This document shows, piece after piece, positions 1-5,489 of a stretch of DNA of 6,235 nucleotides; position 1 is the first letter of the stretch, and each line of letters opens with the position of its first letter. Made by a program: the position numbers and the translations under genes. The DNA is taken from contig DATKPE010000031.1 in NCBI GenBank assembly GCA_035524335.1, positions 1 to 6,235 on the forward strand. Reading direction: 5' to 3'. Below the pieces are notes generated by a model, which worked only from the letters and a program-made list of their open reading frames with translations, searched no databases and was not told the origin of the DNA. The stretch comes from DATKPE01 sp035524335 (GTDB lineage: Bacteria; Bacteroidota; Ignavibacteria; UBA10030; SZUA-254).

Positions 1-8
1 GACATGTG

Positions 9-1109
9 ATGAAGAATATCTTCCGTCATCCGATTCATCCCCTGCTGGCAGTACTCTTCCTTACGTTCTGCGGCGGACAGATCGATACCCGCGCACAACA
101 CGACACGAAATCCGAAGATCAACACACGACGACAGGCAAGACAAAACTAGTCAGAACACAGGGCACAGACCGGTATGCCCTGGTTCGCTGCGCCATACAG
201 GACAGAAAGGGAAACATCTGGTTTGGGACAACCGGTGAAGGCGTTTACCGCTACGACGGCAGATTTTTTACCCAGTTTACGGTTAAAGACGGACTTAATG
301 ATAATCGGGTCTGGTCGTTGCTGGAAGACAGAAAGGGTGATATATGGTTTGGCACGACGAATGGTCTCTGCCGCCGCACGGGGGAGAACATCATCAATAT
401 CCCGATCCCGCGCACCTTTTCACCTTCAACCGCGAACGACTATTATAATGATACGTCAAGAAAGAATACAATCTGGAGCATGCTGCAGGATACAAAGGGA
501 AGAATCTGGTTTGGATCAGGCGACGGTGTATATTGCTGCGACGGGAAAGACATTACTCCCTTTTTGGACGATAAGACCATTCTCAATCCGCCTGGGCTTC
601 GTTTAAAAATGGTCGACTGCATCAGCGAAGATGCAAACGGGAACATCTGGTTCGGTTCGGGTATGCCGCCCGGGATGGAGGGCCTGTGCCGGTACGACGG
701 GAATACGCTGACCAGCTTCACACCGGGCGGTGAAAAATGGATCCGGTATATCCTGGAAGACAAGGGAGGACGTCTATTGATAGAGACACGTCAGAACGGG
801 TTATGGCGTTATGACGGGAAGGAGTTTACAAAATTCCCTGTCGCCGAAAACGTTGCCATTACCGCATTGATAGACCGCGCCGGGAATTATTGGTTTGGCG
901 GCGGCGAGAATGATAACGGCTATTCCGGCGCCGGCGGAATATGGAAATACGATGGGACCTCCTTTACGAATTATACGACTAAAGACGGCATGGGCGATTT
1001 TGCCGTCTACTGCTTTCTGCAGGATAACAAGGGGAATCTGTGGATCGGCACACGAAACACCGGCCTCTACAGATATGACGGAAAAACATTCACCCGTTTT
1101 TCAGAATAG
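9..1109 (+). CDS. Exported seven-bladed Reg_prop beta-propeller protein
   Basis: This 366-residue protein has a basic N-terminus, a hydrophobic core (LLAVLFLTF, about residues 12-20) and a likely signal peptidase cut at TRA|Q (residues 27-30). Cys21 follows LTF, a poor lipobox because of Phe at -1, so a lipoprotein is possible but less likely. The rest is seven repeats of the two-component-regulator propeller type. Each has an ED/QDxxGxIWFGT strand followed by GLYRYDGxxFTxF. The IWFG-like strands fall near residues 72, 113, 165, 212, 255 (degenerate, LLIETR), 293 and 343. Seven blades make one closed propeller. In Bacteroidota such repeats usually form the periplasmic sensor of hybrid histidine kinases, but here the gene stops straight after blade 7, with no membrane segment or kinase. 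I infer a periplasmic or surface binding protein of unknown ligand. ATG at 9 is preferred over GTG at 6. An upstream frame ends in TGA at 7-9, overlapping the start as TGATG. Confidence 0.85.
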   Translation: MKNIFRHPIHPLLAVLFLTFCGGQIDTRAQHDTKSEDQHTTTGKTKLVRTQGTDRYALVRCAIQDRKGNIWFGTTGEGVYRYDGRFFTQFTVKDGLNDNRVWSLLEDRKGDIWFGTTNGLCRRTGENIINIPIPRTFSPSTANDYYNDTSRKNTIWSMLQDTKGRIWFGSGDGVYCCDGKDITPFLDDKTILNPPGLRLKMVDCISEDANGNIWFGSGMPPGMEGLCRYDGNTLTSFTPGGEKWIRYILEDKGGRLLIETRQNGLWRYDGKEFTKFPVAENVAITALIDRAGNYWFGGGENDNGYSGAGGIWKYDGTSFTNYTTKDGMGDFAVYCFLQDNKGNLWIGTRNTGLYRYDGKTFTRFSE

Positions 1110-1185
1110 GTAAAAGAACCTGCCTCTCGTATGGCAAATTTCGCCGGCCGATATCGCGCTCCGGTTGGCCTGAAAGGAAATACCC

Positions 1186-1665
1186 ATGAGTAAGAAGGAA
1201 ACAAAAGATCTTCTGAAGTTCCTGAAGCCTTTCCCCGGCGACATCCGGAAAACCGCCCTGGCGCTTCGGGAATTTGTGTGGAATCGTTACCCCGCGGCCA
1301 ACGAACTGATCTATGACAATTACAACGCCGTCGCCTTCGGCTGGTCCCTGACGGATAAGCTCGGTGACACATTCTGCTCGGTTGCGGTCGGGAGAAGAAG
1401 CCTTAACGTTCATTTCGGATTCTATTGGGGTTCGAAGCTGAAGGATCCGAAGAACATTCTGCTCGGCGAGGGAAACCAATACCGGTACATTCTCGTCCGG
1501 GAGATGAATGAATTTCCGGAAAAATATATCGTGCAATTGACCAGACAGGCGTACGCGTATTCGTTATCGAAACTCAAAAACCGACAGCTCACGTTGCGGG
1601 GCGCTACGATAACGAAGTCAATTTCAGCCCGGAAAGCCCCGCCGGCGAAACGGCATCGGAAATGA
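1186..1665 (+). CDS. DUF1801-type small protein, copy 1
   Basis: A 159-residue cytoplasmic protein without signal or membrane segments. The pattern matches the DUF1801/YdhG-like fold: an N-terminal helical part (residues 5-35), then NRYPAANELIYD (33-44), a beta-rich centre (48-80), and the signature KDPKNILLGEGNQYRYI (86-102), which corresponds to the usual 'GTGKxxxRF' region of the family. The usual Lys of that loop is Asn here. The C-terminal tail is basic (KAPPAKRHRK). The biochemical role of the family is not established, so none is assigned. The start is fixed by AAAGGAA at 1173-1179, with AGGA seven bases before the ATG. It shares motifs with the gene at 2434-2922 and is clearly a paralogue. 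It is followed after 111 bases by the SRPBCC gene. Confidence 0.82.
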   Translation: MSKKETKDLLKFLKPFPGDIRKTALALREFVWNRYPAANELIYDNYNAVAFGWSLTDKLGDTFCSVAVGRRSLNVHFGFYWGSKLKDPKNILLGEGNQYRYILVREMNEFPEKYIVQLTRQAYAYSLSKLKNRQLTLRGATITKSISARKAPPAKRHRK

Positions 1666-1684
1666 AATGTTAAACCGACGGAGT

Positions 1685-1724
1685 CTACCACACCGGACAG
1701 CGACGCCGGCGGGACGTCTGGTAG
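1685..1724 (+). repeat. Inverted repeat / hairpin downstream of DUF1801 copy 1
   Basis: CTACCA at 1685-1690 is the exact reverse complement of TGGTAG at 1719-1724. GACG at 1702-1705 pairs with CGTC at 1715-1718, directly next to the outer right arm, so a ten-pair stem with an 11-base bulge on the left is possible. The perfect palindrome CGCCGGCG (1704-1711) lies inside. No T-tract follows, so an intrinsic terminator is not supported. It could be a transcript-stabilising fold or chance in GC-rich DNA. Confidence 0.35.
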
Positions 1725-1776
1725 TTCCGCGCTGGCCGCGTATGAGCAAACAGACAATTATTCATTCCAGGCCTGC

Positions 1777-2259
1777 ATGAGACCAAATTTTCAATCGAAG
1801 CAGGAGGTAGTCATCAACGCCCCCCTGGAGCGAGTGTGGGAGTTCAACCAGGATTTGTCGAAGATTGCCCGGTATCATCCGCGGGTTAATAAAGTCGACT
1901 TCCTCTCGGGCAAACGGTATCGCGAGGCCGGAGCTGCGTATCAATGCCACCTGAAGGATGGAAAGAATACGTGCATCGAAAAGGATATCGAGATCGTTCC
2001 CATGCAGCGGATCGTCACAGCCCTGCATCAGGACACAATGGGATTGACAAAATTAATGCCCGATTATATCGTGGAAACAACCTTTTCAACGACGGGTGAG
2101 AATGCGACCAAAATGGAATTTTCACATTATTATTCCAGCGCGAAACTCGTGATTCGGTTGCTGAATTATGTCATCAGAAGGAAAATTGCCCGCGAATCAC
2201 AGGATACCCTCGACGCGATCAAGAGAAGCATCGAATCCGATCCTGAATACCGAAAATAG
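1777..2259 (+). CDS. SRPBCC (START/Bet v1-like) family protein
   Basis: A 160-residue soluble protein with the SRPBCC layout. The first strand and helix are QEVVINAPLERVWEFNQDLSKIARYHP (residues 9-35), where 'INAPxERVWE' is the characteristic opening. The middle (38-120) alternates short strands forming the curved sheet. The long final helix runs from about 122 to 155. SRPBCC proteins bind hydrophobic ligands in a deep cavity between sheet and C-terminal helix; members include polyketide cyclases, lipid-binding proteins and stress-response AHSA1-like proteins. The ligand here cannot be read from sequence. No convincing Shine-Dalgarno sequence precedes ATG 1777. A short open frame (1667-1780) ends in TGA overlapping this start as ATGA, which could allow coupled re-initiation, though that is speculative. 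The hairpin at 1685-1724 lies in the leader. Confidence 0.8.
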   Translation: MRPNFQSKQEVVINAPLERVWEFNQDLSKIARYHPRVNKVDFLSGKRYREAGAAYQCHLKDGKNTCIEKDIEIVPMQRIVTALHQDTMGLTKLMPDYIVETTFSTTGENATKMEFSHYYSSAKLVIRLLNYVIRRKIARESQDTLDAIKRSIESDPEYRK

Positions 2260-2262
2260 AGG

Positions 2263-2412
2263 CGAGACCCGCGCTTCAGTGATCGCCAGGCAAAACTGAG
2301 TAAACGGGCGCTTTGATATGGTGCTTCACCATTTTTTCCGCCCCCTGAGCACGAAGGGCTGGGGCTGAGATCCGGAAAACGCGTCCGGTGCGCATACGCC
2401 TGGCGGGTCTCG
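2263..2412. repeat. 10-bp inverted repeat bounding the 2260-2433 gap
   Basis: CGAGACCCGC at 2263-2272 is the perfect reverse complement of GCGGGTCTCG at 2403-2412, spanning 150 bases. The two arms lie near the two ends of the gene-free gap between the SRPBCC gene and the second DUF1801 gene. Inside are the terminator-like hairpin at 2318-2337, a GGGCG/CGCCC pair (2306-2310 and 2339-2343) around it, and a CCGGA/TCCGG pair further on. No target duplication or transposase is present. It may be a long-range RNA fold, a remnant of a small non-coding repeat, or coincidence. No real gene is seen in this gap. Confidence 0.4.
2318..2337 (+). terminator. Candidate intrinsic terminator
   Basis: ATGGTG (2318-2323), loop CTT, CACCAT (2327-2332) form a perfect six-pair stem running directly into a T-tract of five further bases (2333-2337). 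It lies 59 bases after the SRPBCC stop and before the next gene, where a terminator is expected. The stem is short with only three G-C pairs, so it may be weak. An outer GGGCG/CGCCC pairing (2306-2310, 2339-2343) could compete with or enclose it. Confidence 0.55.
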
Positions 2413-2421
2413 TCGAATCAC

Positions 2422-2429
2422 AAGGAAGG
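2422..2429 (+). promoter_or_regulatory. Shine-Dalgarno of DUF1801 copy 2
   Basis: AAGGAAGG, with AAGGA ending seven bases before ATG 2434. It supports this start and frame over the longer overlapping frame that opens at 2388. Confidence 0.75.
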
Positions 2430-2433
2430 TCCG

Positions 2434-2922
2434 ATGAAAACATCCGCGAAATCTTCAGCAACGTCTCCCGGCGGCGAGCAACAGCTCAGGGGGTTCATCG
2501 CCAGGTTCACACCGGAGCTCCAGCGACTGATTCGCTCCCTCCGGAGAGGACTGCGCAACCGCTTTCCGTCGGCCAACGAATTAGTCTACGACTACTCCAG
2601 ATATTTCGTGATCGGCTATTCGGCGACGGAACAGGGAATCGACTCGGTTCTCGCGATCGCCGCGGGCACGGACGGACTCCGCCTCTACTTCAACGATGGC
2701 GCCAGACTCCCGGATCCGGAAAAGATCCTCCTCGGTTCAGGCAAGCAAACGAGGTTCATATGGATCGGGTCCTCCGGAACGCTGAAACTCCCGGAGGTCG
2801 AGGCTCTCCTGAAATCGGCAATCGTCACGGCAAAAGAGCCATTTCGCAGGGAAGGGCGCGGCAAGCTGATCATCAAATCGTCATTGGCGAAACGACAATC
2901 GAAACGGAAACCAAAGCGGTGA
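2434..2922 (+). CDS. DUF1801-type small protein, copy 2
   Basis: A 162-residue soluble protein, paralogous to the gene at 1186. A Ser/Ala-rich start (residues 1-12) is followed by a helical part (15-41), NRFPSANELVYD (42-53), a beta-rich centre (57-87) and PDPEKILLGSGKQTRFIWI (93-111). The last segment fits the DUF1801 'GSGKxxxRF' signature better than copy 1. Against copy 1 the segments NR(F/Y)P(S/A)ANEL(V/I)YD and DP(E/K)(K/N)ILLGxG align with only a two-residue length difference between them. The tail is strongly basic (AKRQSKRKPKR), as in copy 1, which might indicate nucleic-acid contact; that is inference. Function is unknown. It has its own Shine-Dalgarno sequence and follows a probable terminator, so it likely starts a new transcription unit. 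Confidence 0.83.
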   Translation: MKTSAKSSATSPGGEQQLRGFIARFTPELQRLIRSLRRGLRNRFPSANELVYDYSRYFVIGYSATEQGIDSVLAIAAGTDGLRLYFNDGARLPDPEKILLGSGKQTRFIWIGSSGTLKLPEVEALLKSAIVTAKEPFRREGRGKLIIKSSLAKRQSKRKPKR

Positions 2923-2979
2923 CCAGGATTCGTACGGCATCGCGAGGCAGTGGCATGTTCGGAATCTGAAATGGGTTCC

Positions 2980-3001
2980 TGCGCCGGACGAGAAAGGCGC
3001 A
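2980..3001 (+). repeat. Short hairpin between DUF1801 copy 2 and the VOC gene
   Basis: TGCGCC (2980-2985) and GGCGCA (2996-3001) form a perfect six-pair, GC-rich stem with a ten-base loop. No T-tract follows, so it is not a standard intrinsic terminator. Nothing else is evident in the 136-base gap apart from the Shine-Dalgarno of the next gene. Confidence 0.3.
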
Positions 3002-3058
3002 CGCACCGCATCTGAAAATCACATCAACAATGAGCGGCCCGATCAAGGAGTCTTCATC

Positions 3059-3424
3059 ATGGTCTCACTCGGAAGTCATCTCAAAATTCACGTCCCGCAG
3101 GAACTCCGGGACAGAGCCGTGGCGTTCTACGTCGGCGTCCTGGGGTGTGAGCGGATACCGTCGCGTAGTGATGCGGTCGACATGCTCCGCTTGCCCGACG
3201 GATCGGTGATCGGATTGTTTTCGGTCCCCTCTCCGGAAGCCCTCCCGGAGGATTCCTGCCTCCGCAGTACCTGGCTGGAGCTCATGTGCACGGACGTCGC
3301 CGGACTGCGTCGCCGGATACTCGATGCCGGCGTACGGGAGGTGTCATATTTCGACAAGAATCATTTTTATTTCCAGGCTCCCGGCGGCCAGGTGTTCAGG
3401 CTGGCGGACGAATCCGAACGATAG
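3059..3424 (+). CDS. VOC family protein (glyoxalase/bleomycin-resistance fold)
   Basis: A 121-residue protein with the two beta-alpha-beta-beta-beta modules of the vicinal oxygen chelate fold. Module 1 opens with HLKIHVPQELRDRAVAFYVGVLG (residues 7-29), matching the usual 'HVxDxxrAvxFYxxvLG' pattern. Module 2 opens at WLELMCTDVAGLRRRILDAGV (72-92) and ends YFQAPGGQVFRLAD (104-117), the usual 'DPxGNxxEL' end. His11 sits where the first metal ligand normally lies, but the usual C-terminal Glu ligand position is occupied by Arg114 (FRL instead of FEL). A classical metal-dependent glyoxalase or dioxygenase activity is therefore doubtful, and a binding role is equally possible. Substrate is unknown. 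The start is well supported by AAGGAG at 3045-3050, eight bases before the ATG. The GNAT gene follows after 97 bases. Confidence 0.85.
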   Translation: MVSLGSHLKIHVPQELRDRAVAFYVGVLGCERIPSRSDAVDMLRLPDGSVIGLFSVPSPEALPEDSCLRSTWLELMCTDVAGLRRRILDAGVREVSYFDKNHFYFQAPGGQVFRLADESER

Positions 3425-3436
3425 CTGTCGGCGTCT

Positions 3437-3452
3437 GGAACCGCGGCGTTCC
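3437..3452 (+). repeat. Short hairpin after the VOC gene
   Basis: GGAAC (3437-3441) and GTTCC (3448-3452) form a five-pair stem with a six-base loop, 12 bases after the VOC stop. No T-tract follows. It is weak evidence for a transcript 3' structure. Confidence 0.25.
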
Positions 3453-3509
3453 CGGCATAACTACGGGACGGGAGCGTATGCAGGAATATTCGTACCTTTC
3501 AGACACACC

Positions 3510-3514
3510 GGAGA
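3510..3514 (+). promoter_or_regulatory. Shine-Dalgarno deciding the GNAT start
   Basis: GGAGA lies seven bases upstream of ATG 3522. It picks this ATG over the in-frame ATG at 3324, which would lie inside the VOC gene and add 66 residues with no resemblance to a GNAT N-terminus. Confidence 0.7.
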
Positions 3515-3521
3515 ATCGGCG

Positions 3522-4028
3522 ATGATCAGAATTCTGGAACCGGTCACCAACGAGGAGCTCGATCGCGTACGCGACCTCTTCCGCTCGTTCGTCAGCTGGC
3601 ACCGGGATGTTCACGAAGACGACCGTCATCTGATCGACCGGTACTTCGACGCAGGGAAATTCGAGGAGGAGCTGGCCGTCTTACCCGGGCCCTATGCCTC
3701 CCCCGACGGGCGGCTTTTGCTGGCTCTCTGGAACGGTGAGGCCGCAGGCGCCGTTGCCCTGCGCCGGATCGATGACCGGACATGCGAGATGAAGCGTATG
3801 TTCGTCTATCAACGGTTCCACGGCAAGGGGATCGGGCGCGCATTAGGCGAAGCGATACTCCGCGAGGCTCGTCTCCTTGGATACTCCTCCATGCGCCTCG
3901 ATACGAGTTTCAGACAGGTGCAGGCTCAGGCGTTATACCGGAGTCTCGGCTTCAGGACGATCGATCCCTACTACGAGCTTCCTCAGGAATTGAGGGAGTG
4001 GCTTGTCTTCATGGAACTGAAGCTCTGA
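3522..4028 (+). CDS. GNAT family N-acetyltransferase
   Basis: A 168-residue acetyltransferase of the GCN5-related fold. It would transfer an acetyl group from acetyl-CoA to an amine. Residues 1-50 carry the variable N-terminal helices, and residues 63-82 (GRLLLALWNGEAAGAVALRR) form the central strands. EMKRMFVYQRFHGKGIGRAL (89-108) contains motif A, with the acetyl-CoA pyrophosphate loop R98-x-x-G101-x-G103-x-G105. The following helix 107-119 and strand MRLDT (124-128) continue motif A. ALYRSLGFRTI (137-147) is motif B with Tyr139, the position of the common general acid. The C-terminal strand is LVFMELKL. The Arg/His-rich N-terminus with HEDDRHLIDRYF (31-42) may shape substrate binding. The acceptor (small molecule, peptide or protein) cannot be deduced. 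It ends 74 bases before the next start with no obvious terminator, so read-through is possible. Confidence 0.9.
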   Translation: MIRILEPVTNEELDRVRDLFRSFVSWHRDVHEDDRHLIDRYFDAGKFEEELAVLPGPYASPDGRLLLALWNGEAAGAVALRRIDDRTCEMKRMFVYQRFHGKGIGRALGEAILREARLLGYSSMRLDTSFRQVQAQALYRSLGFRTIDPYYELPQELREWLVFMELKL

Positions 4029-4102
4029 CATGGCGCAACCGGAAATATTGTTGCTGTCACCCGGTGAATACTGCACCGCCGTTCCCGCTCCGCTACTTCG
4101 CC

Positions 4103-5419
4103 ATGCGCATGCATAGACAATCATATTCTCTCCTCCTGGCTCTCGCATCCCTCTGGATATGCGGGTCTGCCATCGGTTCAGCCCAAAATTTATACGACAC
4201 GGCGGCATCCGCATCACCTCTCCCCGCACCTTTTCAGGCGGGTCACGATTCTGCATCGGCATCCTTCCATGTCGTCACGGACAGATCGTGCGAGCGGTCA
4301 TTCGTCTGGCGGGATTCACAATCCACAGCCGGCGATCCGCCGTCGAACAGCCTCGACGTGTGGGACAACCGGACAATGAAGCGCGTCTCATCAATCCCCC
4401 CACCGGCGAGTCGCCTTTCCTGGTCAGCAGAGTTCACGCCGGATCACGATCACGTCATCTTCTACCCTTACGGCGGCGGTAAAACGTATATCTGGTCGGT
4501 CAGCGCCAACACGATCGACTCCGTCAGGATAAAGACCAGCGGATATCGGGTGGCATTTCATGCCGCAAGTCATGACGGGCAGATGCTGCTGGTCGCGCCG
4601 GCGATTTCCGCGTATCCTCAGGCGCTTGCCTGCTTTTCCATTTCCGGGAACAAATGGATCTGGTGGCTCACCGATCTCCAGAACCTCCGGGCAGCCGCCT
4701 TTACGGGAAATGACAGCGACATTATCGCTTTCGGGGAGGACGACGTGTACAGAATCAACAGCCGGACGGGAAAAATCCGTTCGAGGATGAAAAACATCCT
4801 CCGGGGTTACGAGATCGACGCCACCCGCCTGGCGATCAGCCCGGGAGGGACGAGGTTTGCGATCTGGAGGGGACGACGAAGCGACAGCATCCTTGAACCC
4901 CTTCTTACCCTGCTCCTGGTCTGGAATCCCCATATGGAGGTCTGGGATATTGGGCAACACGATGTCATAGCTTCGTTCGGCATGCCGAAATGGGGGTTCG
5001 ACGGATGCGGTTTCACCATGGACGAAAATTATCTGGTGGCACACAGAGGGGACAGGATCTACCGGCTCACCATTGCAGATGAAACGGAGGCCCGACTCGA
5101 CGCACAGGGCACGCCGGACGATCTGAAGGAGACGGATCACTACAGCATCGGGTGCACAAGCCATGACGGCACTTCGTCGGTAACTGTTATCCAGGCGCTC
5201 AGGTCGACCGTACAAAATCCGAAACATGTCCGGCTCTGCTCGTTCACCGGCAGGAGATGGGATACCGCCATCCCCGAGGGAGGACAGGCAATCGGCGTTT
5301 CCTACTCACCGGGCGAACAGGAGATCATCCTGGTCTGTAAGGAATGCATCTACGCTCTTGATGCCGGATCCGGAACGATAGCACGCCAGAATCGCGCTCC
5401 ATGGCTCGTCAACCATTGA
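4103..5419 (+). CDS. Exported beta-propeller protein, WD40/PQQ-like repeats
   Basis: A 438-residue protein beginning MRMHRQ, then a hydrophobic core SLLLALASLWICGSAI and a likely signal peptidase cut GSA|Q at residue 27/28. The rest is irregular strand-rich repeats of propeller type. LDVWDNRTMKRV and the following FTPDHDHVIFY / YIWSVSANTIDSV (about 83-137) resemble WD/YVTN blades. DVYRINSRTGKI (about 214-225) and CIYALDAGSGTIAR (about 414-427) resemble the 'vyALdaxtGxx' strand pair of PQQ-like repeats. Repeated stretches such as LAISPGGTRFAIW and VSYSPGEQEIILV mark further blades. It is probably a periplasmic or surface propeller with unknown partner; no catalytic motif is seen. ATG 4103 is chosen because the signal peptide starts there. 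ATG 4109 is an equally possible start, and there is no clear Shine-Dalgarno. The same frame stays open upstream to 3782 but overlaps the GNAT gene, so I discount that part. Confidence 0.8.
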   Translation: MRMHRQSYSLLLALASLWICGSAIGSAQNLYDTAASASPLPAPFQAGHDSASASFHVVTDRSCERSFVWRDSQSTAGDPPSNSLDVWDNRTMKRVSSIPPPASRLSWSAEFTPDHDHVIFYPYGGGKTYIWSVSANTIDSVRIKTSGYRVAFHAASHDGQMLLVAPAISAYPQALACFSISGNKWIWWLTDLQNLRAAAFTGNDSDIIAFGEDDVYRINSRTGKIRSRMKNILRGYEIDATRLAISPGGTRFAIWRGRRSDSILEPLLTLLLVWNPHMEVWDIGQHDVIASFGMPKWGFDGCGFTMDENYLVAHRGDRIYRLTIADETEARLDAQGTPDDLKETDHYSIGCTSHDGTSSVTVIQALRSTVQNPKHVRLCSFTGRRWDTAIPEGGQAIGVSYSPGEQEIILVCKECIYALDAGSGTIARQNRAPWLVNH

Positions 5420-5458
5420 CGCGCGTCTTTGGACAGCATGAGGAATGCCGCTCCGCGC
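5420..5458 (+). repeat. Nested inverted repeats after the exported propeller gene
   Basis: GCGCG (5420-5424) pairs with CGCGC (5454-5458), enclosing GCAT (5436-5439) / ATGC (5445-5448) with loop GAGGA. It starts immediately after the stop codon of the preceding gene. No T-tract follows directly; the nearest T-run is at 5497-5502, too far away for an intrinsic terminator. Confidence 0.25.
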
Positions 5459-5489
5459 AGGAAAGGCGGAAACCATCGTCGCCGCCCGA

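Noticed and set aside
1149..1156. Palindrome CGATATCG upstream of DUF1801 copy 1 as an operator
   Set aside because: Eight bases only, no second copy nearby and no regulator gene in the window. It is likely chance.
2388..2969. 193-residue + strand frame overlapping DUF1801 copy 2
   Set aside because: Arg/Gly-rich shadow translation with no family pattern. The other frame (2434-2922) has a Shine-Dalgarno sequence and clear paralogy to the gene at 1186.
3324..3521. N-terminal extension of the GNAT protein
   Set aside because: Would overlap the VOC gene. The extra residues do not resemble a GNAT N-terminus, and a Shine-Dalgarno sequence precedes ATG 3522.
1110..4102. Integron cassette array
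   Set aside because: A same-strand run of single-domain genes (DUF1801, SRPBCC, VOC, GNAT) with 75-175 base gaps looks cassette-like. However, the gaps lack paired RYYYAAC/GTTRRRY core sites. Only one GTTAAAC (1669-1675) fits, with no partner, and no integrase is present.
3782..4102. N-terminal extension of the exported propeller protein
   Set aside because: Overlaps most of the GNAT gene, and a classical signal peptide begins at 4103.
4424..5227. 267-residue minus strand frame
   Set aside because: Lies wholly antisense to the exported propeller gene. Its translation is Arg/Pro/Asp-rich without domain pattern, typical of the complement of GC-rich coding DNA.
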